From NCBI RefSeq assembly GCF_014842075.1, contig NZ_JACYVA010000001.1, positions 988,474 to 1,052,473 of the forward strand: 64,000 nt of DNA. The letters run 5' to 3'. The translations under genes and the position numbers were made by a program. Source of the DNA: Sphingomonas sp. CFBP 13720. Lineage in GTDB: Bacteria > Pseudomonadota > Alphaproteobacteria > Sphingomonadales > Sphingomonadaceae. Each line of letters begins with the position of its first letter. Positions within the stretch are counted from its first letter, which is position 1. Below, piece by piece: positions 7,856 through 16,779 of this stretch. The notes beneath the pieces are model-generated. The model was given only the letters and a program-made list of their open reading frames with translations. It did no database searches and had not been told where the DNA came from.

Positions 7856-10444
7856 ATGGTTGACGCGATGCGTTCCCCCTCGGTTCCCCCCGTCATCCGG
7901 CGTGCGGACTATCGCGCACCTTCGTGGGCCGTCACCGACGTCGCGCTCGATTTCGACCTCGATCCGCGCCGCACCGTGGTGTGCGCGACCCTGTCGGTGA
8001 CTCGGTCCGCCGACGGTCCGCTGCGCCTCGACGGCGACGGCCTGACGCCGGCATCGGTCGCGATCGACGGACGGATGACCGACGACTGGCGGCTGGAGGA
8101 CGGCGCGCTGCTGATCGACCTACCCGGCGATGCCCATGACGTGTCGACCGAAGTGGTGATCGAACCGCAGGCCAATACCCAGTTGATGGGACTGTATGCC
8201 TCGGGCGGCAATCTGTGCACCCAGTGCGAGGCGGAAGGGTTTCGCCGGATCACCTTCTTCCCCGATCGTCCCGACGTGCTGGCGCGCTACCGCGTGCGGA
8301 TGACGGCGGACAAAGCGCGGTTCCCGGTCCTGCTGTCGAACGGCGATCCCATGGCATCGGGCGATCTGGACGACGGGCGGCACTGGGCCGAATGGCACGA
8401 TCCGTTTCCCAAGCCGTCCTATCTGTTCGCGCTGGTCGCGGGCGATCTGGTCGCCAACCGCTCGCATTTCGTCACCGCATCGGGCCGTGAAGTGCAACTG
8501 GGCATCTGGGTCCGCCCCGCCGACCTCGCCAAGACCGACCATGCGATGCACGCGCTCAAGACCGCGATGGCATGGGACGAGCGTGTCTATGGTCGCGAAT
8601 ATGATCTCGACGTGTTCAACATCGTCGCCGTCGACGATTTCAACTTTGGCGCGATGGAGAACAAGGGGCTGAACATCTTCAACAGCCGCTACATTCTCGC
8701 CGATCCCGATACCGCCACCGATTATGATTACGACGCGGTCGCGGCGGTCGTCGCCCACGAATATTTCCACAACTGGTCGGGCAACCGCATCACCTGCCGC
8801 GACTGGTTCCAGCTGTCGCTGAAGGAAGGCTTCACCGTCTTTCGCGATCAGGGCTTCTCGGCCGATCAGGGTTCGCCGGCGGTCAAGCGGATCGAGGACG
8901 TCCGTTCGCTGCGCGCGTCGCAATTCCCGGAGGATGCCGGCCCGCTGGCGCATTCGATCCGGCCCGACGCCTATCAGGAAATCAGCAACTTCTACACCGC
9001 GACCATCTATAACAAGGGTGCGGAAGTCGTCCGCATGCTGTCGACGATCCTTGGACCACAGGCGTTCCGTGCCGGCACCGACCTGTATTTCGACCGGTTC
9101 GACGGCACTGCCGCCACCTGCGAGGATTTCGTGGCGAGCATGGAGGATGCGTCGGGTATCGACCTGACCGCCTTTCGCCGCTGGTATGCGCAGGCGGGTA
9201 CGCCGCGCGTGTCCGCCACCCTGTCGCACGAGGCCGGGGGCGGTCGCGCCACGCTGTCGCTGCATCAGACCATGCCGCCGACGCCGGGCCAGCCCGACAA
9301 GGAACCGATGGTCCTGCCGCTGCGGATCAAGCTGTTCGGTTCGGAAACCGGTCAGCCGGTCAGCGACGAACAACTCGTGCTCCTGTCCGACGACAGCGCG
9401 TCGATCACGTTCGAAGCCGTCACCGAACGACCGGTGTTGTCGATCAATCGCGGCTTTTCCGCGCCGGTGATCGTGGAAACCGACCGCAGTTCGGCAGATC
9501 TGGCGTTCCTCAGCGCGCATGACGACGATCCGTTCGCCCGGTACGAAGCGATGCAGCAACTGATGCTCGACACGCTGGTCGCCTCGGTCGCCAGCGGGCG
9601 CGGCGATCATCGCGCGGTGGTCGATGCGGTGGCGGGCACGCTGCGCGACGACCGGCTCGACCGCGCCTTCGTCGCCGAAGCGGTGCTGCTCCCGTCCGAC
9701 AGCTTCGTCGGCGACCAGATGGCGGTGGTCGATCCGCAGGCGATCTTCGCCGCGCGCGAAGCGTTGCGCGCCGATATCGGCCACGCGCTGGCGGGCGACT
9801 GGCGACGGGCCTATGCCGATGCGTACGCCGATCGGTTCGACTACACCCCCGATGCAAAGGGCAAGCGCCGCATCCGCACCGTCGCACTCGGCTATATCGC
9901 CGCATCGGGCACGGTGGACGCCGCCGCGCTCGCATGGGCGCAATTTGACGCTGCCGACAATATGACCGATCGGCAGGGCGCGTTGATGGCATTGGTGAAT
10001 TCGGACGCCGATGAGCGTATCGCCGCACTGGACATCTTCTACAACCGCTACCACCACAACCCGCTTGTGCTTGATAAGTGGTTCACAACACAGGCTTTAT
10101 CGACACGGGACGACACGTTCGACATGGTCGTCGACCTGTCCGGTCACCGCGATTTCACGCTGGCCAACCCCAATCGCGCCCGCGCGCTGGTCGGCGCGTT
10201 CAGCATGAACCAGCGTGCGTTCCACCGCGTCGACGGTGCCGGCTATCGCTTCCTCGCCGACCAGTTGATCGCACTCGATCGCATCAATCCACAGACCGCC
10301 GCCAAGATGCTTCCGCCACTGGGCCGCTGGCGCCGGTTCGACGCGGCGCGTGCCGAACGGATGCGTGCCGAGCTGGAACGCATCCTGTCTGTGCCGGGCC
10401 TGTCGAAGGATATGCTTGAACAGGTCGGCAAGTCGCTGGCGTGA
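7856..10444 (+). CDS. pepN: Aminopeptidase N (M1 family)
   Basis: Cytoplasmic M1 zinc aminopeptidase of 862 residues, close to the 870 of E. coli PepN. The substrate-recognition motif GAMEN is at 265-269. The zinc site is HEYFHNW with His301, Glu302 (catalytic) and His305, plus the third ligand Glu324 in LKEGFTVFRDQ. The C-terminal half contains the DUF3458 beta-sandwich and helical repeat region (NRARALVGAFSMNQ). ATG 7856 is preceded by GGAAGA; ATG 7868 and ATG 7838 are less likely alternatives. It probably completes peptide breakdown started by the exported M28 enzymes encoded divergently beside it. Confidence 0.95.
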   Translation: MVDAMRSPSVPPVIRRADYRAPSWAVTDVALDFDLDPRRTVVCATLSVTRSADGPLRLDGDGLTPASVAIDGRMTDDWRLEDGALLIDLPGDAHDVSTEVVIEPQANTQLMGLYASGGNLCTQCEAEGFRRITFFPDRPDVLARYRVRMTADKARFPVLLSNGDPMASGDLDDGRHWAEWHDPFPKPSYLFALVAGDLVANRSHFVTASGREVQLGIWVRPADLAKTDHAMHALKTAMAWDERVYGREYDLDVFNIVAVDDFNFGAMENKGLNIFNSRYILADPDTATDYDYDAVAAVVAHEYFHNWSGNRITCRDWFQLSLKEGFTVFRDQGFSADQGSPAVKRIEDVRSLRASQFPEDAGPLAHSIRPDAYQEISNFYTATIYNKGAEVVRMLSTILGPQAFRAGTDLYFDRFDGTAATCEDFVASMEDASGIDLTAFRRWYAQAGTPRVSATLSHEAGGGRATLSLHQTMPPTPGQPDKEPMVLPLRIKLFGSETGQPVSDEQLVLLSDDSASITFEAVTERPVLSINRGFSAPVIVETDRSSADLAFLSAHDDDPFARYEAMQQLMLDTLVASVASGRGDHRAVVDAVAGTLRDDRLDRAFVAEAVLLPSDSFVGDQMAVVDPQAIFAAREALRADIGHALAGDWRRAYADAYADRFDYTPDAKGKRRIRTVALGYIAASGTVDAAALAWAQFDAADNMTDRQGALMALVNSDADERIAALDIFYNRYHHNPLVLDKWFTTQALSTRDDTFDMVVDLSGHRDFTLANPNRARALVGAFSMNQRAFHRVDGAGYRFLADQLIALDRINPQTAAKMLPPLGRWRRFDAARAERMRAELERILSVPGLSKDMLEQVGKSLA

Positions 10445-10589
10445 GTGAGACGGCTTGCCGGATGGCGGGACTATAGCGTGAGTGCAGGTACAGCCGTTCG
10501 TGCCGGGTGCGACTGAGCGAAGTTGATCGGCACGCGTAATACGCGGTCACATCTTCAATCATCACGCTTAGACGCCGCGCACGCCAGGC

Positions 10590-10625
10590 AAAGGGGCGGC
10601 CATCGCTGGACCGCTCCCCTTTCTT
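10590..10625 (+). terminator. Probable rho-independent terminator of pepN
   Basis: On the plus strand AAAGGGG plus CGG pairs with CCG plus CCCCTTT, with a two-base bulge, and is followed by a short T-rich run (TTTCTT). It lies 146 bases after the pepN stop. The stem is imperfect compared with the second copy. Confidence 0.5.
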
Positions 10626-10738
10626 GGCGTGCCGTCATGGGAGTGAATCCCACGACGTCGGTCGGGCCATGCGGCCCGCCGGCCGGCCTTGGTGGAGGTA
10701 GCGGACCATCGGTCCGCTGCCCCACCTGCGGCACACGC

Positions 10739-10768
10739 AAAAGGGGCGGCCCATCGCTGGACCGCCCC
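10739..10768 (-). terminator. Rho-independent terminator of the rplJL transcript
   Basis: Read on the minus strand, GGGGCGGTCC, loop AGCGAT and GGGCCGCCCC form a 10-bp stem with one wobble pair, followed directly by TTTT. It is 116 bases beyond the rplL stop and is the best-formed terminator in the gap. Confidence 0.7.
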
Positions 10769-10840
10769 CTCCGCTTGGCGTGCCGTCACGGGAATGAATC
10801 CCACGACGTCAGTCGGGCCATGCGCCCGCCGGCCGGCCTT

Positions 10841-10877
10841 GGTGGAGGTAGCGGACCATTGGTCCGCTACCTCCACC
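10841..10877 (-). repeat. Perfect 17-bp inverted repeat directly after rplL
   Basis: GGTGGAGGTAGCGGACC at 10841-10857 and its exact complement at 10861-10877 are separated by three bases. The hairpin begins 7 bases after the rplL stop codon. There is no U-run, so it would act as a 3'-end stabiliser or processing site rather than as an intrinsic terminator. A decayed copy is at 10691-10726. Confidence 0.65.
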
Positions 10878-10883
10878 TGCGGC

Positions 10884-11261
10884 TTACTTGACTTCGACGG
10901 TCGCGCCGGCTGCTTCCAGCTGTGCCTTGATCTTGGCGGCTTCGTCCTTCGACACGCCTTCCTTGACCGCCTTCGGAGCGCCTTCGACCAGCGCCTTGGC
11001 TTCGGTCAGGCCGAGCGCGGTGATCGCACGGACTTCCTTAATGACGTTGATCTTCTTGCCGCCGTCGCCGGTCAGGATGACGTCGAATTCGGTCTGCTCT
11101 TCAGCAGCCGGAGCAGCGGCGCCACCGCCGGCGGCAGGTGCTGCTGCAACGGCAGCGGCAGCCGAAACGCCCCACTTCTCTTCGAGCAGCTTCGACAGCT
11201 CGGCTGCTTCGAGGACGGTCAGTTCGCTCAGCTGGTCGACGAGCGCGTTGAGGTCAGCCAT
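10884..11261 (-). CDS. rplL: 50S ribosomal protein L7/L12
   Basis: Stalk protein of the large ribosomal subunit that recruits and activates translational GTPases. It has 125 residues with the usual order: an N-terminal dimerisation region ([20 protein letters not shown]), an Ala/Gly/Pro-rich flexible hinge around residues 34-55, and the compact C-terminal domain with [20 protein letters not shown] and [20 protein letters not shown]. The ribosome binding site GGAGA is well placed. It lies 51 bases after rplJ in the same transcript, and two hairpins follow it. Confidence 0.99.
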   Translation of the reverse strand: MADLNALVDQLSELTVLEAAELSKLLEEKWGVSAAAAVAAAPAAGGGAAAPAAEEQTEFDVILTGDGGKKINVIKEVRAITALGLTEAKALVEGAPKAVKEGVSKDEAAKIKAQLEAAGATVEVK

Positions 11262-11312
11262 GATATTCTCCGTAAATCAGAATGGGTTGTGTTCGTGAAA
11301 GAAGGGCAGCGA

Positions 11313-11828
11313 TCAGGCTGCTTCCTTCTCCGCATATGCCGACAGCACGCGGGCGATCTGCGCCGCGGGAGCTTGGGTGATGGTCGCCAGCTTCGTTGCC
11401 GGGGCAACGATGAGGCCGACGATCTTCGCGCGCAGTTCGTCGAGCGACGGCAGCGAGGCGAGTGCCTTGATGCCTTCCGCGTCGAGCAGCTGCCCGCCCA
11501 TTGCGCCGCCGACGATCTCGATCTTGTCGTTCGTCTTGGCGAAGTCGTTGATGACCCGTGCCGCAGCGACGGGATCGGTCGACGTGGCCAGCGCCGTCGG
11601 GCCGGTCAGCAGGTCGGAAACGACCGCGTACGGCGTTCCTTCGGCTGCGATCCGGGCAAGACGGTTCTTCGAGACCTTGTAGCTCGCGCCGGCTTCGCGC
11701 ATCTTGTTGCGCAGGTTCGTCGATTGCGCGACGGACATGCCGAGGTTGCGGGTGACTACCACCACGCCGACCTCGTTGAAGGTGCGGTTCAGCTCGGCGA
11801 CGGCTTCACTCTTCTGAGTGCGATCCAT
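11313..11828 (-). CDS. rplJ: 50S ribosomal protein L10
   Basis: Stalk base protein, 171 residues. It binds 23S rRNA with L11 and carries the L7/L12 dimers on its C-terminal helix (ATKLATITQAPAAQIARVLSAYAEKEAA). The N-terminus MDRTQKSEAVAELN is the family start and is preceded by AAGGAGAACGGC. The frame runs on upstream to 12098, but that is the non-coding leader. In most bacteria rplJL is followed by rpoBC; here its own terminators follow, and rpoBC is on the other strand 36 kb away. Confidence 0.98.
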   Translation of the reverse strand: MDRTQKSEAVAELNRTFNEVGVVVVTRNLGMSVAQSTNLRNKMREAGASYKVSKNRLARIAAEGTPYAVVSDLLTGPTALATSTDPVAAARVINDFAKTNDKIEIVGGAMGGQLLDAEGIKALASLPSLDELRAKIVGLIVAPATKLATITQAPAAQIARVLSAYAEKEAA

Positions 11829-12112
11829 GCCGTTCTCCTTAACCAGGGCGCACGCCGAACCCGGCACGCGCCCGCATGAAATCCGCCCGCCGCTGTCGCG
11901 GGGGCGGGGCGAAGGTCCGTGATGGGGCATGGTCGCTACGGCGGCGCGATCCGCCGGGCGGTATCGCGGTCGTTGGCTGACCCGGACGTGCCTCGGCACG
12001 ATCGGGCGATGAACGCATTCCCCGTCTCGGCAGGACATTAAGCGGGAAACCCGCACCTGCTGTCTCGGACGGACGTCGCATGCCGGCGAACCGGGCACGA
12101 CGCTTGGCCGCG
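11829..12112 (-). promoter_or_regulatory. rplJ 5' leader, possible L10 autoregulatory site
   Basis: About 280 bases lie between the predicted rplJ promoter and its start codon, far more than needed for ribosome binding. In other bacteria the rplJ leader binds the L10-(L7/L12)4 complex and represses translation. The length and GC-rich self-complementary stretches fit that role, but I did not identify the specific kink-turn element, so this remains inference from position and length. Confidence 0.4.
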
Positions 12113-12141
12113 CGCTTAGGGGGAATTGCCGCGAGAGTCAA
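12113..12141 (-). promoter_or_regulatory. Candidate promoter of rplJL
   Basis: Minus-strand TTGACT at 12141-12136, a 17-base spacer, then TAAGCG at 12118-12113. The -35 box is strong and the -10 box weak. It sits back to back with the upstream region of cutC, which has TTGACC at about 12156 on the plus strand. Confidence 0.45.
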
Positions 12142-12208
12142 TCGCGCGAAGAGGGTTGACCTGTCGCGCCCGCGCTTCATTAGTCCGATAAACCAAGGGA
12201 CGGGCAAG

Positions 12209-12961
12209 ATGCGGACGACACTCGAAATCTGCATCGACACTATTGCCGGATGCGACGCTGCGATCGCGGGTGGCGCGGACCGGATCGAACTGTGCGGCGC
12301 GCTGTCGGTCGGTGGCCTTACGCCGTCGCCGGGGCTGGTCGCGCTGGTCGTGCCACGTGCCCAGGCGGCGGGGCTGAAGGTCCATGCGATGGTGCGGCCC
12401 CGCGCCGGCGACTTTGCCTATGACGCGGGCGAACTCGATACCGCGATCGCCGATGCCCGCGCGCTGATCGCCGCCGGGGTCGATGGCCTCGTCTTCGGCG
12501 CGGTGCGGGATGGCGCGCTCGACCTCGATGTGCTGTCGGCATGGACCGCCACGCTGCCCACTTCCGTCGACCGGACGCTGCACCGCGCGGTCGATCTGTT
12601 GCCCGATCCGGCCGCGGCGATCGATCCGGCGGTGGCGCTGGGTTTCGCACGCATCCTGACGTCGGGCGGCGCGGTGAAGGCGGCGGATGGGGCGGATGTG
12701 ATCCGCGCGATGGTCCGGCATGCGGCGGGGCGGATCGCGATCCTGCCCGGATCGGGCGTGCGCCCCACCAATGCCGCCGCGATCCTGACCGCGACCGGGG
12801 CGGGTGAGATCCATGCATCGGCCGGCGCCCCGATCGCGGAACGCGACGCGCGGGTGCGCGACCTTGGCTTTGCCGGTGCCGGGCTTGCCCGCACCGATCC
12901 GGCGACCGTGCGCGCGTTGCGCACCGCCATCGACCTTTACGACACGGGAGAAGCGGCATGA
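12209..12961 (+). CDS. cutC: CutC family protein
   Basis: TIM-barrel protein of 250 residues, named for its association with copper homeostasis in E. coli, although a direct copper role is disputed for many homologues. The signature GGADRIELCGALSVGGLTPS starts near residue 22, followed by VHAMVRPRAGDFAYD, RTLHRAVDLLPDP and ILTSGGAVKAADGAD. ATG 12209 is preceded by AAGGGACGGGCAAG and starts at the conserved RTTLEICIDT strand; the open frame upstream to 12080 lies in the rplJ leader. Its last bases overlap the start of the GH2 gene (ATGA), so the two are co-translated, and a role linked to sugar metabolism is possible. Confidence 0.92.
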   Translation: MRTTLEICIDTIAGCDAAIAGGADRIELCGALSVGGLTPSPGLVALVVPRAQAAGLKVHAMVRPRAGDFAYDAGELDTAIADARALIAAGVDGLVFGAVRDGALDLDVLSAWTATLPTSVDRTLHRAVDLLPDPAAAIDPAVALGFARILTSGGAVKAADGADVIRAMVRHAAGRIAILPGSGVRPTNAAAILTATGAGEIHASAGAPIAERDARVRDLGFAGAGLARTDPATVRALRTAIDLYDTGEAA

Positions 12962-15858
12962 CGACGATCGGCCGGCGCGGTTTGTTGAGCGGAACCGCAG
13001 GAACGTTGGCGGTGGCCGCCCTGCCCGCCCCGGCATGGAGTGCCCCGCGTGGCGCCGCGCCGGCGGGCCTCCCCGATGGCCTTGCCCCGCGTGGTGGCCT
13101 GCCCGATCGGCTGCCGGTCGAAGACCCTTCGCGGCTGTTGCTGTCGCACGGCTGGCTGTTCCACGACGGCGATATCGAAACGCCGCCGCCGCTGACGCAC
13201 GAAGCGACCTATCTGAATGCCAAGGCCGGCAATGCGCGCGGCGCGGCGGCGATGGAATATGACGACAGCGACTGGGCATCGGTCACGCTGCCGCACGACT
13301 GGGCATCGGCACAGCCCTTCGTCGAAACGGCCAACGTATCGCAGGGCTATCGTCCACGTGGCATCGGCTGGTATCGCCGGACGCTGCGCCTCGACCCCGC
13401 CGATCGCGGCAAGCGGCTGGAACTGCATTTCGGTGCCATCGCCACCGCTGCGACGATCTGGATCAACGGCAGCGTCGCGGCGCGCAACTTCTCCGGCTAC
13501 AATGCCGTATCGGTCGACCTGACGCCGTTCGCGCGGTTCGGCGACGAACTGAACGTCATCGTCGTCCGCGTCGATGCGACGCAGATGGAGGGATGGTGGT
13601 ACGAGGGCGCCGGCCTGTACCGCCATGTCTGGCTCGCGAAGCGCGCGCCGGTCTCGATCGCGACCGACGGCGTGCATTGCGATCCGCGCCGAGGCGACGA
13701 TGGTCGCTGGCGCGTACTGGTGACGGTGTCGCTGGAAAGCATTGCGCGCGAACCGGCGACGGCCACCACGCGCGCGGAACTGCTCGATCCCGCCGGGCGC
13801 ATCGTGGCGACCGGATCGGTCCAGTCCACGCTCGCCCCGCTGGGCGAAGCGACCGCGCGACTGTCGCTCGACATCGCCGGTCCCGCCCTGTGGTCGATCG
13901 AAACGCCGACGCTCTACACCGTCCGCGTCGTCAGCACCGCGCCGGGCGGCGACGATGAACGCAGCATCGCCATCGGCTTCCGCACGATCCGGTTCGACGC
14001 CGATCGCGGCTTCTTCCTGAACGAAACGGCGGTGAAGCTGAAGGGCGTGTGCCTGCATCAGGATCATGCCGGGGTCGGCGTGGCGGTGCCCGATGCGTTG
14101 CTCGCGTGGCGGCTGCAACGGATGAAGGACACCGGCGTCAACGCGATCCGGTGTTCGCACAACGCGCAGGCCGCTGAATTCTATCAGCTTTGTGATCGGA
14201 TGGGGTTTGTCGTCATGGACGAGAACCGTATATTCAACCCCGCGCCCGAAAACATGGCGCAGCTAGAATGGCTTGTGCGCAGCCACCGCAACCATCCCAG
14301 CATCATCGTGTGGTCGGTGTTCAACGAAGAACCGATGCAGGGCACCGAGGCGGGGGTCGAAATGGTCCGCCGCATGTCTGCCGCCGTCCATGCGCTGGAC
14401 GACAGCCGCCCGGTGACCGCCGCGATGAACGGATCGTTCTACGATCCGCAGAACGTCTCCAGCGTCGTCGACGTCATGGGGTTCAACTATTATCAGGGCG
14501 ACTATGACAAGTTCCATGCGCTGAACCCGACCAAGCCCAGCAGTTCGTCGGAAGATACCAGCGCCTATATGACGCGCGGCGCCTATGCGACCGACCGGGC
14601 ACGCAACGTCATGTCGTCGATGGATACCGAAGCCGCGCCATGGGGCGCGACCCACCGCAACGCGTGGGCCGAAATCGCCAAACGCCCGTTCGTGGCGGGC
14701 GGGTTCGTGTGGACCGGCTTCGACTATCATGGCGAACCCACGCCCTTCACATGGCCCAGCATCGCCAGCTTCTTCGGCATTCTCGACCTGTGCGGCTTTC
14801 CCAAGACCGCGTACGACATCCATCGCGCCCACTGGATCGACGACCGGGCGGTGGTCGGCATCGCGCCGCACTGGACATGGCCGGGCCGTGAGGGACAACC
14901 GATCGAGCTGCTGGTGACCAGCAATGCCGAACGCGTCCGCATCGTGCTGAACGGGCGGATGATCGGCGAACAGGCGGTCGACCGGATCATGGGCAACGCC
15001 TTCACCCTGCCCTACGCGCCCGGCCGCCTCGAAGCGGTGGCGCTGCGCGGCGGGCGGGAAGTGGCGCGCGCAACGCACGAAACGGCGGGACCGCCGGTCG
15101 CGCTGCGCCTGACCCCCGCACGCACCGCGATGCTGGGCGATGGCGAGGATGTGGTGCCGGTGACGATCGACGCCGTCGATGCGAAGGGGCGGCACGTCCC
15201 GACCGAAAACCGCATGGCGCGCTTCACGGTCGACGGTGCGACGCTGATCGGCGTCGGCAACGGCGATCCCAACAGCCACGAAAGCGAAAAGGCCCCGCAA
15301 CGGTCGCTGTTCAACGGCCTTGCGCAGATGCTGTTGCAGGCCGGGGAAGGCCGTGGGCGCGTCAGCGTAACCGCGACGGCGGACGGGCTGCGGCCCGCAC
15401 GGCTGACGATCGATCGCACCGCCGCGGCTCCACGCCCACGGGTAGCGGCGACGCCGGGCGGCTCGTTCGTCACCGGCTGGCGACGCTCCCCCGCCTTCCC
15501 GGCCGCACCCGATCCCACGCTCGCGCCGTCGGACGGCGACAACAACAGCTGGGCGTTCAGCCGCAGCGGCGTCGCCACCCCACCCGAACCGGCACGCTCG
15601 TTCCGCCTGTATCGCGCGCCATTGCCGGTCCGCCGCCGCATCGTCGCCGAAGGCGGTACGATCGCGTTTGCCAGTATCGAGGGACGCGCGACGGTCTATA
15701 TCGACGGCAAACCCGTCGCGACGAAGAACGGCGAGGCGGCGGGAACGCTGACCGCGCCGATCCCGGCGGGTGCGAAGGCGGTTGCGGTACTGGTCGAGGC
15801 GGCGGCAGGCCAGCGATCGGGCATCACCGGCACCGTACGGGTAGCCGCGCGGGAATAG
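12958..15858 (+). CDS. Exported GH2 glycoside hydrolase (beta-galactosidase type)
   Basis: 966-residue family 2 glycosidase. The N-terminus MTTIGRRGLLSGTAGTLAVA has a twin-arginine motif and a hydrophobic core ending near AWSA, so Tat export of the folded enzyme is likely. The order is: jelly-roll sugar-binding domain (LPHDWASAQPF, GWYRRTLRL), Ig-like domain, and TIM barrel with KGVCLHQDHAGVG and IRCSHNAQAAEFYQLCDRMG. The acid/base region is WSVFNEE (Glu457 or Glu458), and the likely nucleophile is Glu558 in SMDTEAAPWG. C-terminal beta domains follow (DUF4982-like near 640-720, then an invasin-like segment). Beta-galactosidase is most likely; beta-glucuronidase is possible. It overlaps cutC by 4 bases and lies near other sugar genes. 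Confidence 0.85.
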   Translation: MTTIGRRGLLSGTAGTLAVAALPAPAWSAPRGAAPAGLPDGLAPRGGLPDRLPVEDPSRLLLSHGWLFHDGDIETPPPLTHEATYLNAKAGNARGAAAMEYDDSDWASVTLPHDWASAQPFVETANVSQGYRPRGIGWYRRTLRLDPADRGKRLELHFGAIATAATIWINGSVAARNFSGYNAVSVDLTPFARFGDELNVIVVRVDATQMEGWWYEGAGLYRHVWLAKRAPVSIATDGVHCDPRRGDDGRWRVLVTVSLESIAREPATATTRAELLDPAGRIVATGSVQSTLAPLGEATARLSLDIAGPALWSIETPTLYTVRVVSTAPGGDDERSIAIGFRTIRFDADRGFFLNETAVKLKGVCLHQDHAGVGVAVPDALLAWRLQRMKDTGVNAIRCSHNAQAAEFYQLCDRMGFVVMDENRIFNPAPENMAQLEWLVRSHRNHPSIIVWSVFNEEPMQGTEAGVEMVRRMSAAVHALDDSRPVTAAMNGSFYDPQNVSSVVDVMGFNYYQGDYDKFHALNPTKPSSSSEDTSAYMTRGAYATDRARNVMSSMDTEAAPWGATHRNAWAEIAKRPFVAGGFVWTGFDYHGEPTPFTWPSIASFFGILDLCGFPKTAYDIHRAHWIDDRAVVGIAPHWTWPGREGQPIELLVTSNAERVRIVLNGRMIGEQAVDRIMGNAFTLPYAPGRLEAVALRGGREVARATHETAGPPVALRLTPARTAMLGDGEDVVPVTIDAVDAKGRHVPTENRMARFTVDGATLIGVGNGDPNSHESEKAPQRSLFNGLAQMLLQAGEGRGRVSVTATADGLRPARLTIDRTAAAPRPRVAATPGGSFVTGWRRSPAFPAAPDPTLAPSDGDNNSWAFSRSGVATPPEPARSFRLYRAPLPVRRRIVAEGGTIAFASIEGRATVYIDGKPVATKNGEAAGTLTAPIPAGAKAVAVLVEAAAGQRSGITGTVRVAARE

Positions 15859-16240
15859 CGCCTGCTCCGCCTGCCTGCGGGCGGTATCAGGTGCAGGCTC
15901 CAAGGCCGATCCGGCGTGACCGGGCGTCGAACCGCACAGGCTGAACGGGCGGCACGGCTGGCGGAAGGGCGGAATGCGGATTGGAAGCGTCGTGCCGACA
16001 TCCGGTGTGATGCGGTGCCTCGGCTGCCTTGAAGACTGTCACCCCGGACCTGTTCCGGGGTCCACCGTGCGGCAATCGTAGGCGGTCGAGTCTCTTTCCG
16101 CATCGCTCGCGGTCAGGTGGACCCCGGCACAGGTCCGGGGTGACGGCATGCGGCCGATTGTTCAACCAATGTCGATCCGACCCGGTGCTGTCCCCACCTA
16201 CGTTTGCGCCGTATGCGTGGCGGACGGATCACCAGCCGCC
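15859..16240. other. Gene-free region with a long inverted repeat
   Basis: A 382-base gap between convergent GH2 and HIRAN genes. Apart from the inverted repeat at 16038-16144 I see no conserved feature and no convincing small gene. Confidence 0.6.
16038..16144. repeat. Palindromic repeat pair, 29-bp arms
   Basis: Arms at 16038-16066 and 16116-16144 are inverted copies with one mismatch, around a 49-base centre. Each arm is itself palindromic, with core ACCCCGGACCTGTTCCGGGG. This is the style of the REP-like intergenic palindromes that are common in sphingomonad genomes. It lies between converging genes and could end transcription from both sides. Confidence 0.7.
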
Positions 16241-16639
16241 TCAATCGTCGGGCGGCACCTCATCCGGCCAGAAACCCGCGTCTGCATCCGCGTCCGCAGC
16301 ACCCGTGGTCTCCGGCAATGCGGGCAGTCGCGGCACCGTGCCGTCCAGCGCGATCCGCACCGCCGCGCCCGCTGGCGTCGCCTGTTGAAAGATCGCCGTC
16401 ACCTCGCGTCCGCCGCGCAGCATCGCCGCGATCCATGCTGCGCGGTCGGCCGTCAGATACCCGATCTGCACGCCGCGCACGCTGAATACACGCACCGCAT
16501 TGGGATCGACCGGGTTGCGTGGCTCGGGCGACAGCGTCACCAGCTCGCCCGGACGGCACAACAATATCTCGAACCGACGATTGCCGCCGTCGCGATTGGG
16601 ATGATCCGCCCCGACGACGTGCAGGCTCATCTCGCGCAT
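16241..16639 (-). CDS. Small HIRAN-domain protein
   Basis: 132 residues, consisting almost entirely of a HIRAN domain: MSLHVVGADHPNRDGGNRRF, then VTLSPEPRNPVDPNAVRVFS and VQIGYLTADRAAWIAAML. The phrase EPRNPVDPNAV is the HIRAN hallmark. The domain recognises DNA ends and damaged DNA in SNF2-type helicases; as a free-standing bacterial protein its role is unknown. ATG 16639 has GGGAG eight bases upstream; a longer frame to 16942 would overlap the divergent Nudix gene. The C-terminus is an acidic Ala/Asp tail (GAADADADAGFWPDEVPPDD). It is divergent from the Nudix hydrolase with 140 bases between. Confidence 0.75.
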   Translation of the reverse strand: MREMSLHVVGADHPNRDGGNRRFEILLCRPGELVTLSPEPRNPVDPNAVRVFSVRGVQIGYLTADRAAWIAAMLRGGREVTAIFQQATPAGAAVRIALDGTVPRLPALPETTGAADADADAGFWPDEVPPDD

Positions 16640-16779
16640 TGCGTGGCTCCCGGCATCGTGGTCGGTCCGGTACGGGCGACGAAAGGGGCGAGTTGCGGCA
16701 TCGGTGGAACGCAACATGGGTCGGCAGCGTCTCCCCATCAACAGGGGCGACGACGAGCGCCCGACAAGGGGTCGCCACC

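Larger units (their letters stand above)
10445..10883. repeat. Gene-free region with a tandemly duplicated terminator module
   Basis: A 439-base gap between convergent pepN and rplL. From about 10589 it holds two copies of a roughly 145-base unit (10589-10733 and 10739-10883, period 150) that differ at scattered positions. Each unit has a GC-rich hairpin near its left end and a second, longer palindrome (GGTGGAGGTAGCGGACC and its complement) near its right end. The first 140 bases carry an ACTGAGCGAAGTTGA motif that recurs in modified form near 30590. No coding potential is evident. Confidence 0.75.

Noticed and set aside
10445..10883. Direct repeats considered as a CRISPR array
   Set aside because: There are only two long copies of about 145 bases, with no short repeats, no spacers and no cas genes.
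10689..11879. A 396-codon plus-strand frame across rplL and rplJ
   Set aside because: It is antisense to two certain ribosomal protein genes.
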